The translations under genes were made by a program, and so were the position numbers. DNA of 64,000 nt from Cyclina sinensis (Eukaryota; Mollusca; Bivalvia; Venerida; Veneridae), in assembly GCA_012932295.1 (NCBI GenBank), contig JAAONU010000016.1:18753530-18817529 (forward strand), written 5' to 3'. Shown one piece after another: positions 1-12,712 of the stretch; the stretch's first letter is position 1, and each line of letters opens with the position of its first letter. Under the pieces are notes generated by a model. It was not told the DNA's origin. It worked only from the letters and a program-made list of their open reading frames with translations, and did no database searches.

Positions 1-569
1 TTTTCTTTATCTATTTATGTTCATTCGTAAGTAATTCAGATCAAAACACATGTGGAGGCTCATACGTCTTCATCCCTCCCTTCATATGTAATATCGCATG
101 CGAAATTTGTTTCTAATTCTAAAGTTCTGACAGTTTCTACATATGTTTTTTTTTAATTAGATATAAAAACTTAGACTGGGAGGGCTACCAATAGTGCCAG
201 TTGAAAGAAAGTTAGTTAACACATCATCTGTATGTGGGTATTGATAGACGTAATTACACACAGCTATTTAGCACAGAAAATAGAGTCATAAGGGAAACAA
301 GTTACAAAATCTGTATTTCCAAAGCACACGTCATCTAAATCTTTGCCTCGTTTGTGCTAAACGTATGTATTCTATATCTTTTATTCTGCGTGTTTTTTTT
401 AAACAACTCATTTACAGGACAAGAATTTGCAGCTATACACACCAAGAAGGGAACTAACACACGTAAATGAATACTTTTCCAAATGGATGAAGCAGTTTCG
501 TGTCTGTTCGAGCCACTATCATATTCCATACATCCAATATTGTGGTTATTCTAAACTGAATTAGAGCCA

Positions 570-1001
570 TTAATAATGGACACGGACGAAAATGTCGAGG
601 CGCTGATAAAACAATAGCTCCCGGCCGTTTTCTAGATGCCATTTATAAAACGTAATCCGATAGACGACAAGAAAATAGTACATTAAATTTTCTGTTGTTA
701 CATTAGGGAAGCTTTTTAAGATGTATGGCAGATACATGCTTTTAAAGTTGTTAAATTTCGGATTTGACGTAATAACGAAACACAGTTGAGGTGCATTTTC
801 TGCCTCTGTACACGTCTTGTTGATGTATAGCTTGCTAAAAGCATAAGATGTTTTTTCTCTCTCACAAGACGAACTCGTTTCCCTCGTTAGACTAATAAAT
901 ACGTTTTTCGGTATAAAATCATCGCATTTACATTTTGATATTGTCTTTAAAATATCTGCACCATACCTACGCGTTTTTGTCTCAGGCCAACGTTGAGTCA
1001 T
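570..1001 (-). CDS. Uncharacterised 143-codon open frame, possible exon or relic
   Basis: This reverse-strand frame stays open for 143 codons in AT-rich DNA, which is longer than expected by chance. The translation has protein-like composition, with Cys-rich stretches (CKCDDF, TCTEAENAPQLC), two Asn-Xaa-Ser/Thr sites (NKT, NVT) and an aromatic stretch (YYFLVVYRITFYKW). It has no N-terminal signal peptide, so the ATG may be internal to an exon. I do not recognise the family and saw no clear flanking splice pair. It could be an exon of a secretory-pathway protein, a decayed gene copy, or chance. Confidence 0.25.
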   Translation of the reverse strand: MTQRWPETKTRRYGADILKTISKCKCDDFIPKNVFISLTRETSSSCEREKTSYAFSKLYINKTCTEAENAPQLCFVITSNPKFNNFKSMYLPYILKSFPNVTTENLMYYFLVVYRITFYKWHLENGRELLFYQRLDIFVRVHY

Positions 1002-2560
1002 TTCATCTCTTGAGCAAACCCTAAGAAAACTTTCTAAAGTACATTCGAATTCGATCCTGATTTCAAGATAAAATTTTTTTTTTTCAAAACGTAAAAAAAG
1101 GAAGGCCGCTTCCCCAGGAAGAGCAAATAACGAGTAGTGCTTTTCTTTTTAATAATAACTTCATACATGATTTAATGAATAACACTTAAGATAAACGAAC
1201 TTTAAAAATAACAATTGTTTGTTGCAGAAAACTCGGCTGATGACAAAAATAACGTTGAATCTCAAGCATGCTTGAGACACTCCCATTTATCATTTTAGTA
1301 ATTTATCGTTTTTGAAACATTTCGTACGTAAAATACAGTAACATTACTAAAAACTAATTTATTTTATTTCTAATATTTCATTGACAAAGGTATAATTACA
1401 GCTATTGCTATTGTTATACTATACCCCTAATTATTTACATTGTAGTCATTTTTGGAATGCTGATAATTTATTATTTGTCTTGTAAAACTTATTTTCTGCT
1501 CTCAAAACTTAATTTTGTGTTCACTTGCACACACTAAGATTTTTTTATTAACTGCCAATTATTGTCACTTTCCACTAATTGACTAAACTCTATTCCTAGC
1601 TGTAAAAAGACATTTGCTTTAATGGGGAGCATTACACCGAGGCCCCAGTATCTTACAGCTGTCAGTGGTTTCAAAACTTTCTGGTGAATTATTTATGTAA
1701 CATAACGACATAGCATTAATATAAGACGCTCTTTATTCATTTATAAATAGACTGCTGTCGTCATGATTTCATTAAAAAAAAGAAAAGCACTTATGACATG
1801 CATTGTTAATTAATGATTTTAAATAGCTTGACCCTGCTACTAAAATATTCTCGCGCTCAAATCTGATTCAGCTAATCCCAGACTTCTCGCGCTCATATCT
1901 GATTTAGCTAATCCCAGGCTCGAATATTTATGATCAATCTTTTGAATGCCCTTTGTTTATACTCTAGTTGACGGCAATTTATGAAACAATTGCTACAATT
2001 TTTTATCGTTTAACAATTCTTTTCTAATAAATGTGTTTTTTTACTCATTATCGAAGATCCCAAGGTGATTATTATTTTCTTGGAAGCAGACGTACATGTA
2101 TTAAACATCTGTTCTTCACTATTGGTAGTCTGTAAGTTTGTTTTTATTTTATTCGGAAAAACTTTCATTAATATTTAAATTAATGGTCAATTTAGAAACC
2201 CATTGCTTGTCGAATAAAAGAAAACAAGAGGCCTTTTTCTGTAAATTAAATTGGGTTGAATCCGTTAGGTTAAATTAAGCCAGTCAAATCGTCAATAACT
2301 ACTGACGACCAGACCGTACAGCTAGTTTCTTCAAATATCATTCTATGAATTGTTTAAATAAGTGACATTGGAAGGGCGACAAATTTTTGAATGACAATTC
2401 CCAACAAGTGATTCTTACTGCCTAATTAGATTATTTAGTTCGCCAAGCCTTTCGGTCCTCATTCATTTGCCTTTACCATTTATTCCATAAGTGAATTGAA
2501 ACCGTTTCCATGGGGATTAAGTAACATTTTACATCGCTTTTGTATCATCCATTATTAATG
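1002..2560. other. Gene-free stretch
   Basis: AT-rich sequence with no open frame or exon that I can support. The only structure noticed is the short direct repeat at 1848-1919. Confidence 0.6.
1848..1919. repeat. Two-copy 36-bp direct repeat
   Basis: Two adjacent 36-base units (1848-1883 and 1884-1919) differ at three or four positions. Each begins TTCTCGCGCTCA and ends GCTAATCCCAG. No function is evident. Confidence 0.75.
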
Positions 2561-2582
2561 GCGCATGCGCTGGATCACGTGA
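2561..2582 (+). promoter_or_regulatory. CpG-rich promoter-like patch: NRF1 and CACGTG motifs
   Basis: A palindromic GCGCATGCGC (2561-2570), which matches the NRF1 consensus, is followed four bases later by TCACGTGA (2575-2582), a USF/MYC-type E-box palindrome. A YY1-like CCCATTTTG lies about 35 bases further on. The patch is markedly richer in CpG than its surroundings, and a strong splice donor follows at 2757/2758. Together these suggest a transcription start for a plus-strand gene. That gene could be the CCAP locus, whose signal exon carries an upstream 5'UTR acceptor, but the link is inference. Confidence 0.45.
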
Positions 2583-2599
2583 TACGCTCGTGGAAGAAC

Positions 2600-2757
2600 G
2601 CGGTGTAAGAGACGCCCATTTTGATGACGGTTTTTACAGCAAAATGATGGAAACAAATTTTCTACAATGGGATGTGTGAAAACCTACGCATTCATTTAGA
2701 TTGCAATATAAACATACCTGATTCCGAAGAAAATAGTGGTTTTGCATCTTCTTAAAG
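2600..2757 (+). other. Putative non-coding first exon
   Basis: The sequence after the CpG patch ends CTTAAAG and is followed by the consensus donor GTAAGT at 2758. ATGs inside it open only short frames (about 7 to 11 codons), so it would be 5' untranslated. The start is approximate because the cap site is not visible. The partner acceptor is unknown; the acceptor at 17182/17183 in front of the CCAP start codon is one candidate. Confidence 0.35.
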
Positions 2758-3618
2758 GTAAGTAACATTAAATTTTACTTATACAATTGAACATTAAAAT
2801 ATTAGTAACAAATTGTTTATAATGCGACAAAACTTTTGTCCACATTTTGAAAAAAAATATACATGTTTCCAAGCTAAGCTAGATCATGGATTATATTTGA
2901 TTAAAATAAGAAAACAAATGTTGTATGGACAAACCAAAGAACTGCAAATTATAGTATATACTTTTGAGACATGGTTTGCCTTTGAATATTATCGAATGAT
3001 TTATTTTTAAAAAGCAGTTGAATCATAAAAAACTGTTTCAGATGGATTATTTAGTAACTTCAAGTTGCAGAAGTCATTACAATTAACTAAGTATGCAATA
3101 ATAAGGGCATGAAAGCTATACTAATTGCACACAAAAGCAATTATTACGGCTTAACTGCAGCAAAAAAAAGAATGGCTGAGATGAAGAGAATTTCTTTTTG
3201 AATTTTTGTCATATATGAATATGAATATCATTTAAACCACATAATTCCTCGAATCCAGTGATTATTCACAAAAACACCCTTGATAGGTTATATGTCAAAA
3301 ATGCTCTAGAAGAAATAATTATGCTGTTTTGATTGACAATTGCAAGCTTAGTTAATAATTAGTCCTGAGAATTGTATGAAAATTGCTACGATTTAGTAAT
3401 GGTAAAATGTCAGTCACTCACTTCCTCTTAAATAATAGATATTTTTTCGCAAGCTAAAACAAGGACATTAAAATCCACGACTAAGGCGTTGTTGGTGTCT
3501 GAATATTTTGAAATTTGGAAATATCGTTATGTATTGAAATGAGGTTTACCACAGCTATATTTATCCGACTATATACAAAAGTGCTGTTAAAATTGTCCGC
3601 CAAAACGTAGCCCCATTG
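2758..3618. other. Gene-free stretch
   Basis: AT-rich, probably intronic if the exon at 2600-2757 is real. The 65-codon frame at 2813-3010 has no supporting features. Confidence 0.5.
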
Positions 3619-3619
3619 A

Positions 3620-3875
3620 TTAGTTTGGTTTTATTGGGGTTTAACGCCAGTTTTAACAGCTAAGGGTCATATCCCGGCGGTCAGTCTACCTAACCAGTGT
3701 TCCTGGGTATCCAACCAGTGTCACTCACCAATTTCTCCGCAAGTGACTGACTACTTCTTCACTTGCTTCAGAGACGAGGGACAAACGACCTATAGACGCA
3801 TTGTCTAAGATCAATTATCACAGAGAAAATTTGCCGGCCCTGATGGGGATTGAACCGGGTAGCTCCAATGATATG
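3620..3875 (-). repeat. SINE-like dispersed repeat
   Basis: This is a locally GC-richer block bounded by TTTTATTGGGGTTTAACGCC and GATTGAACCGGGTAGCTCC. On the reverse strand the right end reads CCGGTTCAATCCCCATC, a B-box/T-arm-like sequence. It has the size and composition of a molluscan SINE or similar short interspersed repeat. The family is not named. Confidence 0.5.
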
Positions 3876-6800
3876 TCTATATTGATAGGATAAAACTGAA
3901 ATACATTAAGTCTGTTTGGGATAAAAAGACAACTATATGAGAAAAAATGGAACTGACAATAAATTTGTACAATTAATTAATACCAAGAAGTTCGCAGTGT
4001 TACGTCTGACATTATATTGCATGTGTGTAATATAAAGAATTAGGTAAAGGCTATATAACAAAGAAACAACATTTAAACGTTTATAAAAAATTGTATATTG
4101 TAGATAAAACGGAATGTTCAATTGACCTCTACCAAATTAACTTAAGGCATCGTTTTACAATGATCTATGTCTGAAATGGCTTTAAGGTAGCGTTCAGCTG
4201 TTTTGTTGTATTACAAGTGTTCAATTTTGACTTGTAAAGAGGTATTATTTGAAATTGAAAATTTGAATATTGTCTTACAAAGTTTTCAGCAGAATGCATA
4301 AAGCGAGAGTAACTCAGACATGAGATTAACGTGTCGCAGAATGCGATTCCTCAAGAATTTCACGTAAGAAAAGAAAACTTCATTTAATAGTTCATTCCAA
4401 TTTCATGACAATCTGAAATACACGTCAGTAACAATGTACTGCAAAAAAAATCTTCAGCCATTTAAACACTGTACTTCCCTTAAAAGATATTCAAGAATTC
4501 CAGAGAAGATTTCCATTAAAGGCGTTATTTCATGTATCATCACATACAATACTCATACCCTATGTAAGTCCCACACAATTTGAATCCTACTCAGAATGAC
4601 TGTAATTTAATCTAAAATGTAATTAACAAGATTTTACGTGAGACAGACTGTTTTGATATCAATGTTTAAACAGAAAACTATGTGAAAAGAATAGCAATTA
4701 TGTTACATTGGTTTAATGTTCAACGAATTTGTTTTTAAATCAAGTTTTTGCTCTCCTGAATAACCAAGACATTTTCGGCACATCTAAAGTTTTCAAAGTT
4801 CTCTAAGACATCTCTCAGATATAATGCTGATAGTGAAGCTTTCTGGCATTCTATTGTTGCGCCAACCTCATGACAACAGCAAAGGCTTTTGTGTCAAATT
4901 AAACGCTTGACTTATTACACCTCTAGATAATGTACAACACTTAGGCTCTGTGATTGTTTGTCCTAGTCTGATGATTGCTTGAGTGCCTGGCAACAAACGA
5001 TGCAAAATTGAACATGTAAATAATAGATGACCACATAGATTTTCATATTTATCGAACAGCAAGGTGCAAGGTCCAAGATCCCATGTCTTAAAGCGGATTG
5101 AAAATAACGAATGTGAGCGCTTGTTTTGCCTGTCGCAGTTCTTGATTTTTAGAAATTTGTCAAATAAATATAACATATTTTCTATTTTATATCTTTTCTC
5201 CACAAAAACTCTATTACTAATGACATATTAAAAGGTAATATTTGAGTTATTAGAAACAAAACGATCTTTTTTGTATTGTAAACTAACATCTTTTTCCTTG
5301 CCAGAGGTAAATATACAAGAAATACTACTTACAGAATTAAGAAATTAGTACTAAAAACATTTTTATAGATAAGAAACCAACAGCTTAGGTATTTTGACTC
5401 TCACTTTTGATAAATTATCACCTACTTTGCCGAACTATGACTTTAAAAGTTTACATTAAATAAGATATACTGGCACTTAGTAAACGACGTTTCATAAATT
5501 GTTTGAAATCTATGATAAATTGCAAATTTTCTCTTGTTTTTGCAAATTTATATAATTTATCTGACATATTCACACTTATTGTTCTCTAAGGACGGGCGTT
5601 AATAAAATAACTTACAAAAACACGATCGGGGCAGTTTGAATAATTTTATTCATAAAAATTCGCAATGTTGTTTTCAACATAAGTCAGAAGTTGCTCTTAG
5701 CTTTTATCGCATCGTCAGTCATCGAATATATCAAAATTAAAAAATACCAAACGCAAAAATGGACATGAGCTGATGTCATTTCAAAAATCAGTCATTTTAA
5801 CAGAATTGCAGGGTATTGGCATGTACAGAAATATAGCATAACAAGTTTCTGTATTCTACAAACGCTGATCACACGAAAATAAAATGTTACTTTTAGTGCG
5901 TAATGCTGGTGTAAATTAATATTTCATTTGGCTCATGTTTCTGCAAAACACACTTTGCAGTTTATTCAGATACCTTGATGGAATCTCACATTGTGTTTGA
6001 AATTTCAATAGAAAAAAGTGTAATGCGATATTTTTCCTGCTGATCTGTTAATATGTTTAACATGTCTGACAGGATGCAGCAGACGTCTTTTTTGAAGTCG
6101 GTAGTCTATGAAACTCATTATTTTATCTGCACTGGATGTCCGCCGTACTTTTGTACTTTTGAACCGCAAGCAAACTTTTCGAAGCCCAATGCGCGACATC
6201 AGTTGTACAAAGAAATGAAAGGTATATCAACAGAAATACGTCATATAATATTCAAACTTACGCCTAAACAATGAAAGAACAGCTATATTATAAACAATTT
6301 ATAATTATTAAAGATTCTTTTATGATAAAAAGGAGCCCTATCTAATCAAACGGACAGTCATTTAATACCCAATTAAATGTTATTATTTTGTAAAATATTG
6401 AATGTTTTTGATAATGTATCGCTTCCTGATTAAAATATATGTTTTTTTGATATGCTAGCACTAAACTACTTAGCTCAAAGTTTCTTGTCAAAGTTCCTTG
6501 TCAATAGAATGTGCTAATGAAATATTAAATGAACATTCATTGAGAACAAAATATAAATGATCAACGGATTTTTTATATAGTGTGGCCTTTTATGGCAAGT
6601 TAAGCTACACAAAAAATTGTTTCCCTCTTCAAAGAACTAATTTTTGTGTACGTAGATATGTGTTCATTATGTGTTGCTGATACTGCTCACATTATGAGGG
6701 ACTCATGCCAGTTGGTAAATAAACTATCAAACCAGATTCACTCATCAAAGAACAAGGGTGCAGCAGCGAATTAGTCATAGGATAAACAAGCTTAAGTGGT

Positions 6801-7800
6801 TATTAAGGTATTCAAAATATATACATGATGACACTGTTACTCACGTGGGCGAACTCTCATATATTTATTTTGGCGTCCATCTCAAATCATACTGTTTTGG
6901 TACTTTGGATTAGCGTAAACTGAAGGTAGGAACTTCTATTACGATAGCAATTTATAAAATCTTATTCTACGATAAATATCTAAATATAGTTCGACCGATA
7001 TACAAGAAGAAATTAGTACATGTTTTCGTATGCCTGCCATTGAAGGAACTGCAATGAATTTCTTTTACTTAAGATAAGCTTAACGTCAGATATTAAATAT
7101 TATCATCTGATAGGAAAACTTATTTTAAACCTACCTTCAGCGAACTAAAGAAGAAACATTACTTGTTTTAATTTTACCTAGGAGTATTTTTGAAAAATTA
7201 AGCATTTTGTCGCTGGAAAGATAAACATATAATAGTATTTTGTATTTGGATTCATTGTTTTATATTTAGAGTAAAGTATAACTGTAGAATTCGACAGATT
7301 TATTGCGACTACGTTACACTGTGGCACAAGGAAGACTAGCATAGTATCTGTCCGGGTTGGCTCGGGTTCATGATTCGCTCGAAGCTTAACATTATGTTTC
7401 GGGTAAAGGCGATTTTGCTCTACTGTCGGGTCTATAGTCACTGTCAGTTATTAAGCATCATAAACCTGAAAAATCCTGTAACGACAAGACATAGGAGTTG
7501 TTTTATCAATTGTAATTGTCAAGTACACATGCTAAACATGAAGAGTAACAACGCAAGTTTGATAAGTTTTGGGAGTAATAAACTTTCTTTCCTCCTAGAA
7601 TAAAGAGAAATTTGCTTTTGAAAATTATAAATGATTCAATTACACACACGAAAGTATCAGTTCATTCAGAAAGTTTTTGAAGAATTTATAAAGCCACTTC
7701 GTCATTGTGTTAGAATATTTCAGACGTGTTACCAAGAATCTGTGAATTTTCTACGGCCAAAACACCTACTCTTTTTTTCAAACAAAGGATGAGACAAGTT
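3876..7800. other. Gene-free stretch
   Basis: Long AT-rich spacer. Frames of 60-111 codons occur (for example 4868-5203 reverse and 6053-6274 forward), but none has a signal peptide, recognisable motif or convincing flanking splice sites. I see no gene here. Confidence 0.6.
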
Positions 7801-7838
7801 TATAATAATAATAGTAATAATAATAATAATGATAAATG
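7801..7838. repeat. AAT trinucleotide microsatellite
   Basis: Run of TAA/AAT triplets with a few interruptions. Confidence 0.85.
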
Positions 7839-10199
7839 AAAAGATGTAGTTACTCATGGGTATTTTGCTGACGTTCTACTGCAGGGACGTCCTTACACGT
7901 ATTTGTTTGCCTTATTCATGGAAGTACTTGTAGGGTAATGTTAAAGAATGTCTATTATACATAAGAAAAATTGTAGAATTGTCATTTATCGTAAAAATGC
8001 TTCTTATGCAAGTGCAGAAAAGACCGACGCTTGTGTAACAAAGTCACAACGATACAGCTTTTCACAATATATCAGTTTCAATACATCGCCTTTCTTTTAC
8101 GTAACGACGGGTTCTGTTGATTATTTTCGTCACCTTTATATTTTTTTCTGATTTATTCTGACAGGATTATTCATTCGGAGAACAAAGTACCAGACGATCA
8201 GTAAAAGTTTTCGCAAACATGTTGGTCGTCTGCTCGAAACTAAGTAGAATTACATAAGAATATGTGCCTCTTTTCATTCTAAACCACTTAGTATCTTGTT
8301 TCCACAATAAACATATCTGACAAGTATAAAAAGACCGTATAATAATGGGGGAAAACAAAACAAAACAAAAGAGATACGTCTTCACTGCCATACAAGTCTT
8401 ATCTTTATTATTCGCGTCAGAACAGACTGGAAGTTTAGAAAATATAAAGGAGGATTTTGTTTGAACGCACTTGAGGCTGGATGACTATTTTAAGGAATTC
8501 AAATAAATTCACCCATCAATCGTAAATGAGCAGTAGTATCTAAAGTATGAATATTTTTTGTTTCGCTGTTAAGGAAAATAAATGTGGTGTGAATTCTAAT
8601 CATATCTTTTAACTTTCGTTGAATACGAACATGACTTGCGTTGATTTCAAAACAAAGGGTTGCATCATGATTTCGGCTGTTATCATTTCTTTAGTAACTT
8701 AAAAATAAAACCAGTTTAGTTTATTTTCGATTTCTGCGCGAAGAATAAAAGCTTTGTCGGAAAATTGATTTTTTTTTCACAAACCATTTGGATTTGTGCT
8801 ACATTTCTTCGCAGAAGGAATAAATCTAACAAAGTCTTCTTACTATCTGGCTGCATTATACACCAAAAGTGAACTGGTATAAACTAAAGTAATTACTTAA
8901 CAATATAAGTTGTTTTCCACTGAATTTCATGATTTCAATTAATCTAGTCACAATACTTTTGTTATGACACAGTTTGTAAATACATCATGTTAACTGTAGA
9001 GTGAGATATGTCATTTTAGCGAGAGTTTTTGCGATTGTTTTCAAAATTGTAAATAAATATATACATATGTATTATATTTTATTTACCCTTGAAAGCTGTA
9101 ATGTATCAAACAGTGTAAATTCGCTGTTACGTAAGTCGCTTTGATTTCATATTTTGGACACAGGACATTTGACCGCACTGAAACATTAAACGATGCGTTT
9201 GTTGGAGGGAGTTGAAAAAAAAACTCTTCATAGATAGAACCGCATATGTTATTTCAACTAAATTCAGAACTTAATAAATACTTGTTAATGGAAATTGTTT
9301 AACTGGAAATAACTCAGAAGAACAAAAATGTAGACGTTAATCGTTCCCTTCCTCTTCTACAACCAAAGGTACAGAAACTGTTAAGTTATGCATACCGCAA
9401 TGATATCTACTAGAATATCACGTTGACATTCTGAGAGACTAAAATTTCGTCGTCATTAATAACACTAAAATGCTTTTAATTGTTCGTTGTTAAAGGGCAA
9501 TTCCCTAATTGAACCAACTTTCCATTGAGTATAATATTTCGGCCTGTTCAAAATTTAGGAGGAGTGGCAATTTGAAATAAAAAGTCAACAGTGAAATCTG
9601 ATACTTATAGTATTTAGAAAGATAGCAAAAGTGTAAACCGATATATTGTTTCGAATGTTAACAAGAGCTGATATTTACAGACGTCAGTTATATCAATATC
9701 GTCAAAGAACAATTTTACCCGTAATTGGTTCATTTATTATTACTAAACTTTTATTAGAGACACGAGTTCAAAATCTCTAATTATCATCAGAAAAAGGCGT
9801 GCCCTGTTTTTATAGTAAGCCTTTTAACATTAGTCACACTTTTTATTATCCTTTTATAAGGTTATTTGTGTATAACTACATCTGTTGATACCACCAGATA
9901 GTTCTCTAACCCTTTAATAGGTAAACTCAATTTCTAGATATAATTTGCGAATTTGATTATAACCAGCCAATAGTTTTAAAATGTCATTAAAAATGGAATT
10001 GTAACTATGTAAAAAACAAATTACAGACTGAAGTAGAAAGTTTAAAGGAAACTGGCAGTATGCTGTACAAACTATCCCTTTTTAAATTAACATCAAAAAT
10101 GCATTTTGCAAATTAATTTAATTTCTATTGTTACGGTCTATTGCATACCTTCCTATAATTGTATATAAATACAAGCTTTGACAACTACGTCAGCGAATC
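7839..10199. other. Gene-free stretch
   Basis: AT-rich, with scattered short frames only and no recognisable gene or long repeat. Confidence 0.6.
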
Positions 10200-10360
10200 G
10201 ATTCTTTGTCTCAGTGGTTAGAGTGTTAGTCTCAGATGCACTAAGATCGGAGTTCGAATTCCGCTCTGGGTTGTATATTCTAAGATGCGTTGCATCTTTC
10301 TGTTACGGACTTGCATGTTCGTAAGACTATTTCATGATACATTCTTGACGATGATGTACT
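10200..10360 (+). repeat. tRNA-derived SINE, plus strand
   Basis: The head resembles a tRNA gene: an A-box-like CTCAGTGGTTAGAG and a B-box GAGTTCGAATTCC, with a T-arm that can pair (CGGAG with TTCCG). The acceptor stem does not pair, so this is not a functional tRNA. Unrelated AT-rich sequence follows, as in SINE bodies. Confidence 0.6.
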
Positions 10361-11874
10361 GCATAATTTTGTAATGGCTCATTCTCTTTAAAATGAAAAT
10401 AAATTGATAATTCAAAGAATATGTGTTCAAAAATGTTTTCTAAAGGGAAAATTGCAACCAAGTGAGTGGGCTTTTATGGCTATCCACCTAGAAACGGTGC
10501 ACCAACAACTCTTTGAATATTCTAATATATAATGTTTTAACTTGGAATTTTCGACTGACACTTTGACATTAGGTAATTATTTACACGCATTTAAATAATT
10601 TTGGAGAAAATTGAATTCTCTAAATTCTAGGGTATGCTTCTTTTCATTATTTTCAGTTTTATCAATATTTGTGTGGAAAAGGGGCTGCAAAGTAAACTAT
10701 ACTCTTATTCAATTAGTTGCTGGTACAGGATATGACTTGGTAACATTTTTAAAATTTTTACAAATTACAAAATAAAAGAGTGAACAGTTCTTCACCTGAT
10801 TGAGTATGTTTATAAAAACATGAAATAACAGGTCCTAAAGTGACCTCAGAATTAAATGTCACGTAACATGTTAATGGGCTCATATTTCATTTATCGTTGT
10901 GTTAGTAACGGTATAAACAATATTTAACATTTACATTTCTTCCTTAACGATTGTTTTCCATGCACCTTAGACTGTTTTCAAATCAGTTTTTGCATTGACA
11001 GTATCAGAAAATTAGAGATTTTCAAAATATGAAGCTTTGCATAATGTAGCTTGATTCCTTCTAAAGCAGGAAATGAAGTTGCAAGTAGAATGTATGAGTT
11101 ATATTTGAAGACTAATTCGATCACAAGTAAACATGAAAATGACTTATAGATGAAAAAAATTCAATACTCCTGTTAACGCGAAGTAGGAAAGGCATGAAAT
11201 GGTCATCCAATTAGTTCTCTTGCTTACATGCTCCTCTGGTCACCAGGATATATTTTATGTAAAATAAAAACAGATTTATACTTCAGTTTCTTTACATCAT
11301 ATTGTGTCTTAAACAAGAATATAAACTATATGTATAAAGACAATTCTTAATTGCTTATTAGTTATAGATGAGTTTTCTGACATATTTTGTCTAAACGCAA
11401 ACTTAAAAGAAAAACGGTTGCTTAATTGTTTCACTTGTTGAAGTTAATATTTTACAGGGATCTTTTATATAATGCACATACTCCAGTAATGCTGATACAA
11501 CTCTAGGACACAATACCCTGTGCCTATAGCAATATAGCTATTATTATACTAGTATATATTATACATGAATATTAAATGAGAGCCTTTCAGACGATATCAG
11601 ATATGTCGTATAAAACGAAGGAAATACGTTAACAGAAGATATAGCTGTGCGAACTTTGGTGGCACTGCTTAATTGCGAAATACCTGTCATTTTAGTGTAT
11701 ATTGTTCAAGGAATTTGTCCTTGTTAAGGCACATGTTTAGACCAGTTGGTTTATTCGGATATTCTAAAGAGTAAGTGAATCTTAATTCTTTTTTAACAGT
11801 TTTTAGGAATAGGTGAGAAAAAAACATGAAATTCAAAGAAGAATGCGTTACCTGCATATAGTATAATTATACGT
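10361..11874. other. Gene-free stretch
   Basis: AT-rich with no supported gene. Confidence 0.6.
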
Positions 11875-12490
11875 AATTTAAGAGAACACGTTTCCTGCTT
11901 ATAATACACCCTAATTTAAAAGGAGAATATGTTTCCTGAATGAAATATACCCTTTTTTTCAAAGAGGAGAGTATGTTTGTTTGCCTGCATATAAATACCC
12001 CTAATGTAAAATGAGAATATGTTTCTTGTATATAATATACCTTAACTGAAAAGGAGAATATGTTTCCTGCTTATAACATACCATAACTTAAGAGGAGAAT
12101 ATGTTTCCTGTATATAATATACCCATTTTTTAGAGGCGAATATGTTTCCTGCATATAATATACCCTAATTTAAAAGGAGAATTTGTTTCCTGAATATAAT
12201 ATACCCTTTTTTTAGAGGCGAATATGTTTCCTGCATATAGTATACCCTAATTTAAAAGGAGAATATGTTTCCTGAATATAATATAGCCTTTTCTTAAAGA
12301 GGAGAATATGTTTCCTGAGTATAATATACCCTAACTGAAAACGAGAATATGTTTCCTGCTTATAAACTAGCATAACCATAACGTAAGAGGAGAATATGTT
12401 TCCTGCACATAATATACCCTTATTTAAAAGGTCTCTTGTCTATAATATACCCTAAAATATATTTCCTGTATTTTATAAACCCTAATTTAA
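11875..12490. repeat. Minisatellite, about 41-bp unit, 13-15 copies
   Basis: The unit is roughly GGAGAATATGTTTCCTG, then NNTATAATATACCC, then an A/T-rich spacer that alternates between TAATTTAAAA and TTTTTTTAGA types. Units recur about every 40-43 bases, for example near 11924, 12010, 12053, 12095, 12137, 12177, 12219, 12259, 12302, 12343 and 12391. The array degenerates at its right end. Alternation of the two spacer types over part of the array suggests a two-unit higher-order repeat. Confidence 0.9.
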
Positions 12491-12519
12491 ATTATCTAAC
12501 ACATTTTTGAAGACGAGTT

Positions 12520-12712
12520 CTTGCAACTTACACAACTTGTACGCATGCCACTGGCCACTGGCTGCTTCCTTGATACAAGTCAGTACTCGTGCTGAGTGTG
12601 TGAAATGCTGTCACTAAAGAAAGTCACTCCTAATGGGATTCGAACAAACAATCTCTGGATCAGGAGTGTGGTGCTCTAACCACTTGACAACTATCCGTTC
12701 TTTCTTTGAATT
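12520..12712 (-). repeat. tRNA-derived SINE, minus strand
   Basis: Read on the reverse strand it begins with a tRNA-like head: GTTGTCAAGTGGTTAGAGCA (A box) and TTTGTTCGAATCCCAT (B box). A longer unrelated body and tail continue down to about 12520. The forward strand therefore shows GATTCGAACAAACAATC and CTCTAACCACTTGACAAC. The acceptor stem is not complementary, so I read it as a SINE and not a tRNA gene. Confidence 0.65.

Noticed and set aside
4868..5203. 111-codon reverse frame.
   Set aside because: No domain, leader or splice support; length is within the chance range for this much sequence.
6053..6274. Cys-containing 73-codon frame (YFICTGCPPYFC) as another loop-peptide exon.
   Set aside because: It overlaps an equally long reverse frame, has no dibasic-flanked loop and lacks a good phase-0 acceptor.
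10200..10275. Possible tRNA gene.
   Set aside because: The B box and T-arm are good but the acceptor stem does not pair. Better read as a SINE head. The same applies to 12640-12710, 37870-37945 and 63770-63835.
11875..12490. CRISPR-like regular repeats.
   Set aside because: Repeats are contiguous with diverged AT-rich spacers in a eukaryotic genome; a minisatellite explains them.
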